Shown here in pieces: positions 9,013 to 17,570 of a stretch of DNA of 64,000 nucleotides (position 1 is its first letter; the number at the start of each line of letters is the position of its first letter). This DNA is from Dreissena polymorpha. Lineage: Eukaryota; Mollusca; Bivalvia; Myida; Dreissenidae. The position numbers were made by a program, and so were the translations under genes. The notes beneath the pieces are model-generated. The model was not told the DNA's origin. It did not search any database and was given only the letters and a program-made list of their open reading frames with translations. The stretch covers positions 2,630,826 through 2,694,825 of the forward strand of contig NC_068362.1 in the NCBI RefSeq assembly GCF_020536995.1, in the 5' to 3' direction.

Positions 9013-9618
9013 ATGGCACAAGCAATGTTGACCTCGAGCTATGCTATAAAAACGAACAACCGAGAACGAATACAGCAGTTTGCGAACACTGTACTCAATC
9101 ACGGCGTGAAAAGGAATTTGGTTTCTGAAGTCGAGTCAGGTGTCTTCTTGTCGCCTAACGATTATTTGAAGATAAAAGAACTTTCAGAGAAACTAAAACA
9201 GATTGATGCCAAACTAGCGCAGTACAAAAGCCTCAAAGTAAGAACGCAGAATCTGATAAAGGGCATCAAGAAAACAAAAAACCTGCAGGACGATGTTGTG
9301 AAGACTGTGAGCTCTAACGTTTTCGATCGAATTCCAATTGATGTGATTAACAAAATACTCGGTTCTGGGGAAGACGAAAACATGTTTGCGCTAATAGAGC
9401 GAATAAAATCTTCCAATGTTGAGGAAAAACGCAAATATGCCGATATCGACATCTCCGATACAGAAATCTCAGATACGCTAAACGATGATGAACAGGAAAT
9501 TATGAACGGTCTGGCTGTTAAAAGAATGCGCAAATCTGGTGAAACGAAAGCTGCAAAGAAACCGAAAAAGGAAAAGACTATACTCAGTGATCTAGAATTG
9601 AGCGATGATGACGAATGA
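9013..9618 (+). CDS. Coiled-coil, acidic/basic nuclear-type protein, copy 2
   Basis: 201 residues, paralogue of 6965-7546. It has a longer N-terminus (TSSYAIKTNNRERIQQF) and many substitutions, but keeps the helical region, the acidic block (DIDISDTEISDTLNDDEQE), the Lys-rich block (AAKKPKKEK) and the SDDD end. The start is the first ATG after the GIY-YIG gene and a TATATATA stretch. A poly(A) signal follows about 65 bases after the stop. Confidence 0.65.
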   Translation: MAQAMLTSSYAIKTNNRERIQQFANTVLNHGVKRNLVSEVESGVFLSPNDYLKIKELSEKLKQIDAKLAQYKSLKVRTQNLIKGIKKTKNLQDDVVKTVSSNVFDRIPIDVINKILGSGEDENMFALIERIKSSNVEEKRKYADIDISDTEISDTLNDDEQEIMNGLAVKRMRKSGETKAAKKPKKEKTILSDLELSDDDE

Positions 9619-9727
9619 CTACGTTGTTGCAATATTGTATGATTATGTTGACTTGTGTGTGTTACATTTTTTGTATATGTTGTAAATAAATTGTATCAAT
9701 GAACTGTAAACATTTGTTGCCTTATCA

Positions 9728-10315
9728 ATGGATATTGACGAGGTTTTGATTGTTGACGAAGACGAACAGTTAGCACAAAACACCTACTTGCTTTCACCCA
9801 TGTACTCTAGACATCACCACGAATGCTCGCTATGCATTTTTCAATACATAACAGAATATGAAGAACCAATACGAATATTCGAAAGCAAGCTAGTAGAAAT
9901 GAACTCAAAACTCGGGTGTGGAATTCAAACGTGTGTCACAATGGTTCTCAATGAGTTCAAAGACGATGAACGCATGTCGTTGTTCAAAAAATTGACAACT
10001 AGCGAAATTACAAGCCATTTTGATTCAGTATTTGGCGATCCTATTTGTGGATACAACCGACTTAAAGCTTACAATTTTTTCTCTCTGTTTGACGAAAGTA
10101 CGGTTAACAATTCCACATACATAAAGTTTATTTACGATACATACAAAACTTCGAGAAACACTTCACTCTGTCCTTATTCGCTTTTAGGAGTTTATGTTTT
10201 TCTTGTTATGATTAACACTATAGGATGTGATTCCCAGCTCAAGAAAAAACATGACTTTTTGTGGATGTTCAACTGTCTATACAATCACAAATTACGGTTT
10301 GGAAAACTGCGATAA
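9728..10315 (+). CDS. Acidic Cys-containing protein, copy 2
   Basis: 195 residues. Residues 1-113 match the N-terminal domain at 7655-8098. The remainder continues (YNFFSLFDESTVNNSTYIKF) into a hydrophobic stretch (LLGVYVFLVMINTIG, about residues 155-170) and a basic end. Near 10265-10310 another frame reads TNYGLENC, reminiscent of the YGLQNC motif at the start of the Cys-rich domain of the membrane proteins, so the 3' end may itself sit at a recombination seam. Function unknown. Confidence 0.55.
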   Translation: MDIDEVLIVDEDEQLAQNTYLLSPMYSRHHHECSLCIFQYITEYEEPIRIFESKLVEMNSKLGCGIQTCVTMVLNEFKDDERMSLFKKLTTSEITSHFDSVFGDPICGYNRLKAYNFFSLFDESTVNNSTYIKFIYDTYKTSRNTSLCPYSLLGVYVFLVMINTIGCDSQLKKKHDFLWMFNCLYNHKLRFGKLR

Positions 10316-10367
10316 AAATCTATTTAAGGTTAGTTTTTCTATAGAAACACTCAAACCACACACAACC

Positions 10368-11003
10368 ATGTCAACCATGTCAACCATAAACGTTAAAGAT
10401 ATTAAACGGGTCACTGACACCGAAGCCACTAATCGCTTGTTCACTAAACTGAAGTACGATATTGGTATTGAAATCTCTTCAAAGCTCATTCAGTCGCTTA
10501 AACAAAGCAAAGACAGGGTTGTATTTTATGTGGGCAAAGAACAAAAATCATACCCAGCAGCAATTGTGAAAATGTTCACTAACGTTAAGACAAATCATGT
10601 CAAGATTCAGCCGAAGTACAGTGTTCAAGAATTGATGAACGTGTTTGAAATTCTCATGAACCTGTCTGAGTACCAATGTAACGGTCTCACGCTAGATTAC
10701 TCGGATTGGCAGTCAATCTCTAGTCTGGTAAACATGATCGAACTCGCTGAGCACCTAGGCATGACAGAAGTGGTGATGTTTCTTAAACGCATTCCACAAC
10801 TTCTTACATTTCACAACAAAACCGCGTATGATAACGAATTGCTCAGAAGAGAAAACGAGTCTAAGGAAAACCAAAAACCAATGTCTGTCAACGAACCTAG
10901 CGAAAACGATGAAAAGCGGTCGAGAACTAGAAAGAGAAGCTTTACAAAGGTGTTCAGTCGTAGTCTGAGTCGAAAGCGCAGAGAAGAAAATGTTATGAAC
11001 TAA
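10368..11003 (+). CDS. BTB/POZ-like protein with Arg-rich tail
   Basis: The frame is open from 10227, but the likely start is the ATG at 10368 (context accATG), giving 211 residues. Residues about 45-150 resemble a BTB fold: DRVVFYVGKEQKSYPAAIV at the start, then FEILMNLSEYQCNGLTLDY, then MIELAEHLGMTEVVMFLKR, the last two matching the usual tail of BTB domains. The C-terminus is strongly basic (KRSRTRKRSFTKVFSRSLS), fitting nuclear localisation or nucleic-acid binding. Viral BTB proteins (for example in poxviruses) often steer cullin-3 ubiquitin ligases; that role here is inference. Confidence 0.45.
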   Translation: MSTMSTINVKDIKRVTDTEATNRLFTKLKYDIGIEISSKLIQSLKQSKDRVVFYVGKEQKSYPAAIVKMFTNVKTNHVKIQPKYSVQELMNVFEILMNLSEYQCNGLTLDYSDWQSISSLVNMIELAEHLGMTEVVMFLKRIPQLLTFHNKTAYDNELLRRENESKENQKPMSVNEPSENDEKRSRTRKRSFTKVFSRSLSRKRREENVMN

Positions 11004-11204
11004 ATGTTGTATGTTGTTTGTTGTATGTTGAAAATAAAGAGCAAAAACAGTAAACTTGTGTGTTTGTTTTCTTCATGAAAGAAGATAAAACCCAAAACGT
11101 CAATATACTTGCATCTTCTCTATCAACTAAAACATAAAATTCATTTCAAAATTTTATTTCACGATACTATTCGAACAAATACACATACAAGTATACACTC
11201 ATTG

Positions 11205-11582
11205 TCATAACTTCTGATCGGTCCAATGAATTGGTGTCCAACCAAACATTTCAGCTCCACACACAGCGCATTTGTTCCCGTTCATATGCATGCGCCAGCA
11301 ACAGTTTACGCAAAACAAGTGCCAGCATGCTGTTACCACACAGGTTTTCTCGTCATTGCGACAAACTATACAAGTTCGTGAGTCTTTCACCGCTTGCTCT
11401 TTCTCCAGCTGTAGTTGAGCCATACGTTTTTTGCAGACTTTGCGATGACAGCAACTATTTGCTTGAAAGCATTCACGAAGTTCTTTCATAACCTGTATGT
11501 GTTCTTTTCGTATTTTTCTATAAGAAAACCACCATCGCAAGTCTTGAATACAGCTCACCGCTAGGATTGTAGCAACAATCAT
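11205..11582 (-). CDS. Membrane-anchored RING finger protein
   Basis: 125 residues. A short hydrophobic N-terminus (MIVATILAVSCI) is followed by a basic/helical part with paired cysteines (CCHRKVCKKR) and a C-terminal C3HC4 RING (CIVC, CVVTACWHLFCVNCC, CAVC). It ends GWTPIHWTDQKL, and the RING genes at 22776 and 39552 also end GW...WTD or TD, so these form one family. Its ATG overlaps the stop of a 37-residue upstream frame by ATGA. Probably an E3 ubiquitin ligase of the virus-like element. Confidence 0.75.
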   Translation of the reverse strand: MIVATILAVSCIQDLRWWFSYRKIRKEHIQVMKELRECFQANSCCHRKVCKKRMAQLQLEKEQAVKDSRTCIVCRNDEKTCVVTACWHLFCVNCCWRMHMNGNKCAVCGAEMFGWTPIHWTDQKL

Positions 11583-11692
11583 GGCTTCTTATTATTGTCA
11601 ATTTTAGTCTTTTTGTGATCCCAAAAATCGGGGTTTCGTTCTTCAATGATGAATCGAATAAGCAAAATGCCAAGAAATAGAGTCGCGAACAT
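11579..11692 (-). CDS. 37-residue transmembrane micro-protein upstream of RING gene
   Basis: On the minus strand an ATG at 11692 opens a frame of 37 codons. Its first third is a hydrophobic helix (MFATLFLGILLIRFII) and the rest is polar and Lys-rich (WDHKKTKIDNNKKP). Its stop TGA overlaps the ATG of the RING gene (ATGA), a layout used for coupled termination and re-initiation in compact viral genomes. A TATAAAAG box lies about 40 bases before the ATG, and no better promoter lies between it and the RING gene. Small, so moderate confidence. Confidence 0.45.
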   Translation of the reverse strand: MFATLFLGILLIRFIIEERNPDFWDHKKTKIDNNKKP

Positions 11693-11727
11693 CAACAAAT
11701 GAAATGAAGCTTACTGTTTATGCTGCG

Positions 11728-11737
11728 CTTTTATATG
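11728..11737 (-). promoter_or_regulatory. TATA box for the 11692/11582 pair
   Basis: The minus strand reads gcATATAAAAGcgc. Placed about 25 bases before a start site near 11705, it fits transcription of the micro-protein and RING frames together. Confidence 0.5.
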
Positions 11738-11814
11738 CAAATTTTGTAACGATCTATTTCACAAACCGTTTCACTTTGTCTGTAAACGTTGCCACATTGG
11801 TCACATTTTAGAAC

Positions 11815-12390
11815 ATGGAGAACGTTCAATGCATATGCTTCAATGCTCGTTTGAAAACACCAGAGCAGAAACGTATACAGAAAAGAAAATGGAAAATCAA
11901 ATCTCAATCTGCTGCGAATAAGTTGTGGGACATCATATCAAAGCATATGAGCATAATATCCACAGAGGAGCCTAGGGTGAAATTGTTTCGCATGTCAAAA
12001 TCTGAAACATTTGAACCATATGCATTTTTTTCTCCTGACTATGAACCTCAACCCGAGTTCGATTATCAGATCAAAATCACATGCTTTGGACTAACAGTTC
12101 ATTTGAATGTGTATGTAAGATTGGGTGAAGATGACGACGAGGACGACTTGATGCTTGTTATGGACAGACCAGACGATACAAAACTATTTTTCAACATTTT
12201 TGACCGCGATGGTGTGGTTGAGAAGAAACACGGTTTGCTTAAAACCAATGGTTCTGATATGTGCAAAGAAATCATCGATATGATTGGTCTCAAAGACATT
12301 AACGATGAGTATGAATTATTCGAAAATTTGGCTTCGAACATATCGTTATCTATAGAAAGTGAAGTTGAATGTGAATGCGATACTGAATAA
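11815..12390 (+). CDS. Unknown acidic protein
   Basis: 191 residues from a clear ATG. The N-terminus is basic (PEQKRIQKRKWKIKS); the middle has YEPQPEFDYQIKITCFGLTV, then a strongly acidic run (RLGEDDDEDDLMLVMD), and the end is acidic again (ESEVECECDTE). No membrane segment. It converges with the Bcl-2-like gene on the other strand, their ends being about 40 bases apart, with an AATAAA at the shared boundary. Family not recognised. Confidence 0.6.
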   Translation: MENVQCICFNARLKTPEQKRIQKRKWKIKSQSAANKLWDIISKHMSIISTEEPRVKLFRMSKSETFEPYAFFSPDYEPQPEFDYQIKITCFGLTVHLNVYVRLGEDDDEDDLMLVMDRPDDTKLFFNIFDRDGVVEKKHGLLKTNGSDMCKEIIDMIGLKDINDEYELFENLASNISLSIESEVECECDTE

Positions 12391-12428
12391 AACAACTTAA
12401 CACAAATTTGTCTGTTTCTACTTTTTAT

Positions 12429-12845
12429 TCAACAAACTCGCTTACAATACTGTACAAACGATGTCCATTTGCCAGGTTGATTTGCAACCCAGTCAGTAAG
12501 TCTATATTTACGGAACACGTCTTGAATCTTGACCAGGTGGTAGAAGCCTTCAAGGTTGTATTTCGATAGTTCATTCACGACGGCCACAAACAAAACAAAT
12601 GCAGTCACAAACACATCCCAGCTCAAACCACTGTTCAGCTTTTGTTCAAGCAATTCGGCGAAATAGTCTTCATCGAAACAAGCTATGGTCAGTTCATCCT
12701 TTGTTAGAACATGCATCGTTACCGTTCTATTTACAAGCAAAACCACACATTCAACAATGTCACAAAGAGTGTCATTTGAGTCCTCAAACTGCTTGCATTC
12801 CAAGTAATTTGCTACCATCGCAGCCACAAACTCACAGCTGAACAT
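12429..12845 (-). CDS. Bcl-2-like apoptosis regulator
   Basis: 138 residues, mostly helical and hydrophobic. Residues about 57-95 (FDEDYFAELLEQKLNSGLSW then DVFVTAFVLFVAVVNELSKY) fit the helix leading into BH1 of Bcl-2 proteins, though the usual Gly-Arg after Trp is absent. Residues 117-131 (LTDWVANQPGKWTSFVQ) fit BH2, whose usual form is W-I-x-x-x-G-G-W-x-x-F. There is no C-terminal membrane anchor. Viral Bcl-2 homologues block mitochondrial apoptosis by binding BH3 helices, and their sequences are often this divergent. Neighbouring BIR and IAP genes support the same theme. Confidence 0.55.
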   Translation of the reverse strand: MFSCEFVAAMVANYLECKQFEDSNDTLCDIVECVVLLVNRTVTMHVLTKDELTIACFDEDYFAELLEQKLNSGLSWDVFVTAFVLFVAVVNELSKYNLEGFYHLVKIQDVFRKYRLTDWVANQPGKWTSFVQYCKRVC

Positions 12846-12897
12846 TTTTTTACGTTATGACAACTACTGACTTTGCGTGAATGGTTTTATACTCGAG

Positions 12898-13941
12898 TTA
12901 GGCGCTTGTTATTTGAACTGTTGTAGTAGTTTGTAAACGTCTAGATTGAAATCCTTGCAACACATACGCAATAACTATAACTATAACCAAAGAAACAACC
13001 ACAAATGTTAGTGCAATAAATAAGACCCAAAAGCTGTTTATTTTGGAATCATCGTCACTCGGTGAATCCAGTCCCATACCAGGAATTCTAATTTGACACA
13101 GAGTTCGTGTTGTCGTACAATTTTCATACGAAATAGATTTTTCATTCACGTCGATATACAAGCACGTATTGTCCTCATCATATGACACTCGCGAATAAAC
13201 TATCGCGTAATCGTTTAATTCGAGCGTTTCGTTCAGACTGTCAATTTTAAACATCAAATTTTGAGATATTGCATTCACCTTCGGGTCGTGCGTTCTGTTA
13301 ATCAGATAGTCAAAAGCGTTTTGAAACTCTTCTTCTGTTTGCAGCACTGCTGGTAAGCACTGGCCATCTTCATTCACCACGAAACAAGTTTTAGGTGATG
13401 TGATCGACGCTGCTGCGTTTTCGTCAAATGAACATGTCTTGTACGCACGCGGATTGAAAGGTGACACAGTCACAAACTCTCCTCGATCCGCTTTTAACAG
13501 CGCTACGTTAGCCGTTTCGCATGAAATGCCCAAATATTTTCGTTTGAACAAATGAACGCATTGAGCAGGCCTATCTTTGTTGTTGAACAGCGCTATCTTG
13601 ATAGAACCTTGGATGTTGTTTAAAATAAATTCGTTGCTTACTTGAGTGAAAACCGTTTTTAGATGAATGTTTTTATGTCCAAAAATGACCACATCGTATG
13701 CATTATAGTCGGTGCTGTTTACAGTTTTACGTACATTGACGTTCGTTGAAAACTGGTTTCCAACTTTGAACTGTTGCTCAATACTGATAAAGTAGCAAGA
13801 TCCATCATATATTTTACCAATACTTTTAGTCGGATCACACACATTGCAATAACAGTTTTGTAAACCGTAAGAAGAAACGCTTTGAACTGTTGTGTCTGCG
13901 CGGACAACAATGAAAAAACACAAAATGATAAACGCCCGCAT
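12898..13941 (-). CDS. Type I membrane protein with Cys-rich ectodomain
   Basis: 347 residues. Signal peptide MRAFIILCFFIVVRADT; a long Cys-rich ectodomain starting SYGLQNCYCNVCD, with several N-X-S/T sites (NST, NRT, NET, NCT); one transmembrane helix at about residues 307-332 (FVVVSLVIVIVIAYVLQG); short basic tail. Its two halves are recognisable separately in the frames at 553-1572 and 5533-6039, on either side of the inserted block. Its promoter and first 24 codons are almost duplicated upstream of the next gene (14010-14303). Probably a viral surface glycoprotein; looks whole. Confidence 0.7.
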   Translation of the reverse strand: MRAFIILCFFIVVRADTTVQSVSSYGLQNCYCNVCDPTKSIGKIYDGSCYFISIEQQFKVGNQFSTNVNVRKTVNSTDYNAYDVVIFGHKNIHLKTVFTQVSNEFILNNIQGSIKIALFNNKDRPAQCVHLFKRKYLGISCETANVALLKADRGEFVTVSPFNPRAYKTCSFDENAAASITSPKTCFVVNEDGQCLPAVLQTEEEFQNAFDYLINRTHDPKVNAISQNLMFKIDSLNETLELNDYAIVYSRVSYDEDNTCLYIDVNEKSISYENCTTTRTLCQIRIPGMGLDSPSDDDSKINSFWVLFIALTFVVVSLVIVIVIAYVLQGFQSRRLQTTTTVQITSA

Positions 13942-14009
13942 GCTTGGCTCAGAACATCAAGAATGACAAGATCCGTTTGTTTAAGTGTGTTTTATATTTA
14001 TTTTAGTTC

Positions 14010-14303
14010 TTATGATCTTTTTATTACGTACGACATAAATCCTATTATTCCAAAAACAATTGCAAACACTACTAGAATGCAAAACACAACGTCGACAGAT
14101 CCTTTTTCGCCATGTTCGTTAGCCTTTGTGGTTGTTGAGCCATTGGTGGTGATTTTACCACTCGTTATGTTATCGATTTTACTGTAGTTCTGTTGTGTGC
14201 TAGTTTTGTTTGCAACTCTCGATGTGGTTGTTGAAGAAACGCTTTGAACTGTTGTGTCTGCGCGGACAACAATGAAAAAACACAAAATGATAAACGACCG
14301 CAT
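14010..14303 (-). CDS. Short mucin-like type I membrane protein, mosaic
   Basis: 97 residues. The first 24 residues (MRSFIILCFFIVVRADTTVQ) and the upstream promoter are nearly identical to those of 12898-13941. The rest (SRVANKTSTQQNYSKI, NGSTTTKANE, then a membrane helix VVFCILVVFAIVFGIIGF) matches the C-terminal part of 14360-15277. It therefore looks like a new gene built from the head of one neighbour and the tail of the other. Several Asn-X-Ser/Thr sites and a Ser/Thr-rich stalk suggest glycosylation. Confidence 0.65.
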   Translation of the reverse strand: MRSFIILCFFIVVRADTTVQSVSSTTTSRVANKTSTQQNYSKIDNITSGKITTNGSTTTKANEHGEKGSVDVVFCILVVFAIVFGIIGFMSYVIKRS

Positions 14304-14359
14304 GGTTGGCTTAGAACATCAAGAATGACAAGATCCGTTTATATGAGTGTGTTTTATAT

Positions 14360-15277
14360 TTATTTTAGTTCCTTTGTTTTTTTTATAACGTTATACACAA
14401 ATCCTATTAGTCCAAGAACGATTGCAAACACGGCTAGAATGCAAAACACAACTTCGATTATAACAAGGACAGATCCTGTTTCGCTATTTTCGTTAGCCTT
14501 TGTGGTTGTTGAGCCATTATTTGTGATATTACCACTCGTTATGTTATGGATTTCACTGTAGTTTTGTCGTGTGCTAGTTTCGTTTGCAACTCTCGATGTG
14601 CCAAGATCGCTATTTTCTTCAACCTTTGTGGTTGTTGAACCATTGTTAAGGGCATTGACAACTGATGTGTTAAGGTTTTTACTTAATGTTTTAGTTGTAT
14701 GTTCGTGTGCAACTCTCAGTGTTGCTTGCGTGCTTTTTTTGTTAACCTTTGTGGTTGTCGAACCATTGTTGGGGATATAAGCAAGCGTTGTGTTTTCCAT
14801 TTCGCTGTTTGTGTGTGTGTCAATTTCGTTTGAAACTGTCGATGTAACGAAATCATTATCGCTACTGCGTTTTTCGATGTCTGCAACATGATTAGATGTA
14901 TTGTCTGGTACCAAGAATCGCGATAGAGAATCAGTAGCTAGCATCCTACCTATATTCGCGGTCAAAATCAAAAAGAGTTTGCCTTTGATTTGGAAACAAA
15001 ACCTGTCCCTGTGATTATCAATGGTCAAATAATTGTCTTTCACGCCCAAATTTTGATTTATGACTTTTCGTATGGCCTCGAGAATATCATATTGCGTTGT
15101 GTACATTCTCTCAGGAATATATACAATTTTGCGTAACTTTTCTAGCGCATCATCATAGGAAACGAACGAGAATGCACCATTGTATATACCCAGATCGCGC
15201 TCTGGCGATTTCTTGAAGCAGTTATCGTTACAGCTACATAGAGACACAAACAAGACAAATAGTATGAAGCGCAACAT
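14360..15277 (-). CDS. Type I membrane protein with NNGSTTTK repeats
   Basis: 305 residues. Signal peptide MLRFILFVLFVSLCSC; an N-terminal domain of about 110 residues with Cys; then a Ser/Thr/Asn-rich stalk with three NNGSTTTK(V/A) repeats about 50 residues apart; then a membrane helix (VVFCILAVFAIVLGLIGFVY) and a basic tail. The stalk is mucin-like with many N-X-S/T sites. The stalk and helix are shared with 14010-14303. Likely a surface glycoprotein of the virus-like element; looks whole. Confidence 0.7.
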   Translation of the reverse strand: MLRFILFVLFVSLCSCNDNCFKKSPERDLGIYNGAFSFVSYDDALEKLRKIVYIPERMYTTQYDILEAIRKVINQNLGVKDNYLTIDNHRDRFCFQIKGKLFLILTANIGRMLATDSLSRFLVPDNTSNHVADIEKRSSDNDFVTSTVSNEIDTHTNSEMENTTLAYIPNNGSTTTKVNKKSTQATLRVAHEHTTKTLSKNLNTSVVNALNNGSTTTKVEENSDLGTSRVANETSTRQNYSEIHNITSGNITNNGSTTTKANENSETGSVLVIIEVVFCILAVFAIVLGLIGFVYNVIKKTKELK

Positions 15278-15350
15278 AGCTGGTTTTTATTTCATTCATC
15301 TAACAAAACACATGAAATAGCTATATAACAACAAATTTGCACACAACAGA

Positions 15351-16652
15351 CTACAACACAAAATCTGCAGGAATGTACAAAACGAGGCCGTTTGTCAGCA
15401 ATTCCTTCGACACACAAAATGCGACAAAGTTCGGTGGGATGTGAATGTTGGGAATGCATGTTCTAACCGCTTGAGAGAGCATATCTTCGTGTTCTTCGTT
15501 TTGACACTGATTGATGAAGTAAACTTTACATGGGTCTTCTTCAGGTAACATTTCGCTAACGGGCATTGGGGCTTCTTGTACCTCTTGTTCTGGGATAAAC
15601 GTTTCCGCAATTTCTTCTTTCACGATTGACAAATCGACCGGCATACTGATTATCTCATTTTGCTCCGAACATGCCTTCACATCAGAACAAGGCATTTCAT
15701 TTGTTTTGCAAATTTTGCAAAGCATCTTTTTGGGGAGACTCGACTGATCCTTTGGATCTTCAACAAATTTGCGTTTGTGATTAGGAATAGCATTGACTAG
15801 TCTACCTTTTCCCCCATCGATCAGCTCCGTTTCAATGTGAAGACTGTTGATGTGCTTGCGGTACAAAGGATGCATCACAAACAAAACCTCTAACGCCTGA
15901 CACAAATTTGTATTTGGATATCCATATTTTGGTTGTAGTGAGTATACGTTAGCATTCATCTCTCTCATTTCGATGCCAGTTTGCAACGCTTCGTATATTT
16001 CACCACAGCTTCTCACAATTTTCAGACCTATTGTGAGCTCTTTCTGTGTACTGACAAGCTGAAAGTTTTTACTCGGTAGCACTCCTTTTTTCACCAATAT
16101 TTCCACGATATCATTTTCCGAACAATCGAGTAATGTCATGACTGCTCGAAAGTAGGTGTTCAGCTTCAATCGTATCTGTGTCCTTTCCAAAGATAGGCAA
16201 GTGGATTTCACCGAATAGACTTTGCTAAACTCCTCGATTCCGTGCAACTCCAACACTGGTATTATGCATATCGGCAGTCTGTAGTTTAACGTGGGATTCG
16301 ACTGCATGTATCTACCCTTCTTTATGCGCTCGTTTAGAGTTGCGAAATGTTCTGGTACTAATGTTTTCAATATTTTGAAGTAGCACATATCAATCTTTTC
16401 ATCGGCAACAGAAAACATCAAGTCAACATATCGTTCAAACGCAGCTAGTGTCGGTTCATCGAGAAACACATGGTCCAGCGTTGGCTTGTAGTTCAAGTAG
16501 TCATACGGACTGTTAGTTATCGACGTAAAACGCAGTCCCTCGACATCTGTGAAAGGACATGTAACGCTAAACATGTACTTCTTCTGGTGACCATTCGCAT
16601 TGAAATTTCTTTTCTCGCGAATGAATTTTTCGCACAATGTTTGGACGAACAT
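15351..16652 (-). CDS. Unknown 433-residue protein with a Cys cluster
   Basis: The open frame reaches 16718, but its left part is the TATA box itself; the first ATG downstream of a start site is at 16652, giving MFVQTLCEKFIREKRN. No signal peptide. Residues about 310-340 hold a Cys cluster near KMLCKICKTNEMPC, a possible zinc site, preceded by a basic segment (NHKRKFVED). The C-terminal 100 residues are acidic. It is the largest frame in the cluster. Family not recognised; it could be a structural or regulatory protein. Confidence 0.6.
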   Translation of the reverse strand: MFVQTLCEKFIREKRNFNANGHQKKYMFSVTCPFTDVEGLRFTSITNSPYDYLNYKPTLDHVFLDEPTLAAFERYVDLMFSVADEKIDMCYFKILKTLVPEHFATLNERIKKGRYMQSNPTLNYRLPICIIPVLELHGIEEFSKVYSVKSTCLSLERTQIRLKLNTYFRAVMTLLDCSENDIVEILVKKGVLPSKNFQLVSTQKELTIGLKIVRSCGEIYEALQTGIEMREMNANVYSLQPKYGYPNTNLCQALEVLFVMHPLYRKHINSLHIETELIDGGKGRLVNAIPNHKRKFVEDPKDQSSLPKKMLCKICKTNEMPCSDVKACSEQNEIISMPVDLSIVKEEIAETFIPEQEVQEAPMPVSEMLPEEDPCKVYFINQCQNEEHEDMLSQAVRTCIPNIHIPPNFVAFCVSKELLTNGLVLYIPADFVL

Positions 16653-16706
16653 GTTGTCGCTTCGGTTGTCAGATTGTAAATGAGACGCATTGAATAAGTT
16701 GCATGG

Positions 16707-16715
16707 CTTTATATA
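16707..16715 (-). promoter_or_regulatory. TATA box of the 433-residue gene
   Basis: The minus strand reads TATATAAAG about 55 bases before the ATG at 16652. It decides between the long open frame and the shorter, ATG-started one. Confidence 0.55.
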
Positions 16716-16776
16716 CAACCCGTCATGTTACAAAGTTAGTGTTATAAGCTTGAAAAAGTAGGTTTTGAAAACAGAT

Positions 16777-17514
16777 ATGGCTCGTTGCATCGAACGGAAA
16801 GGCGAAAGCAAATTGCATGCACTCATCAAATCAAACCAACCCGAGTTGTTAGCAACACACATAAATCAAAACTTTGATTTTGATTCATCGTGTTACATTG
16901 TTATCAACGAAAAACATGTTTTGCCTGTTGATTTCACACAAACAGATCTAGAACAAGTTGTCATTCATAAATCAAAATCTGAATTCATACAGTTTGTGAA
17001 GCTCAGGTTTAGTGATTCTCAAAGCAATGGGTTTGATTTTCTGCTGTGTGAACAAACCGATTACGAAGATATCTACGGCAATGAGGTTCACCAGTGTCAC
17101 CTATATTTTTCAAACACATGTACAAAAGATATGGCAGCTACAAGCTATTACTTGACAAACGCGTTGAGTATGATTGGAGTACTTACATTTTCAAAGCATA
17201 CACATGACAAACTGGCTTCGTGTCTAATCAAACGTTACGGTCAAACACTCGTACCCAAATGCACTACTGAGTTTTGGAACAAACAACTTGACTCATTTCG
17301 CACAAAAAACATTCGTGATAAAATAGATCAGGTCTCACAACAAGATGACTCAACAACACTTCGTGATGAAATTGCGCGTTTGGTGCAAACAAGGTACAAC
17401 TTTGTTTCTTGTCAATACAATACTGCCAACGAAATTCTCAATATTCTGTTCACGAACACAAGTGACAACAACTTTGGGTTAATGGTTCTCAAACAGTCGC
17501 TGGGTTGGATATAA
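16777..17514 (+). CDS. Unknown 245-residue protein
   Basis: Starts at the ATG at 16777 (MARCIERKGESKLHALIKS). Divergent from the 433-residue gene, sharing an intergenic region of about 120 bases. It has no signal peptide, membrane helix or clear metal site. Visible segments include NFDFDSSCYIVINEKH and FWNKQLDSFRTKN. Its stop codon overlaps the TATA box of the next gene. Family not recognised. Confidence 0.6.
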   Translation: MARCIERKGESKLHALIKSNQPELLATHINQNFDFDSSCYIVINEKHVLPVDFTQTDLEQVVIHKSKSEFIQFVKLRFSDSQSNGFDFLLCEQTDYEDIYGNEVHQCHLYFSNTCTKDMAATSYYLTNALSMIGVLTFSKHTHDKLASCLIKRYGQTLVPKCTTEFWNKQLDSFRTKNIRDKIDQVSQQDDSTTLRDEIARLVQTRYNFVSCQYNTANEILNILFTNTSDNNFGLMVLKQSLGWI

Positions 17515-17517
17515 AAG
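17510..17517 (+). promoter_or_regulatory. TATA box overlapping an upstream stop codon
   Basis: TATAAAAG covers the TAA that ends the previous gene and lies 60 bases before the ATG at 17571, a sign of tight packing. Confidence 0.55.
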
Positions 17518-17570
17518 CGCTACATGACTATTGATTCAAGTCATTTTGATCAAAACGCCAAAGCAACAAC

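Noticed and set aside
10227-10367. Longer start for the BTB-like gene at 10227
   Set aside because: The extra part overlaps the previous gene, and the ATG at 10368 has better context.
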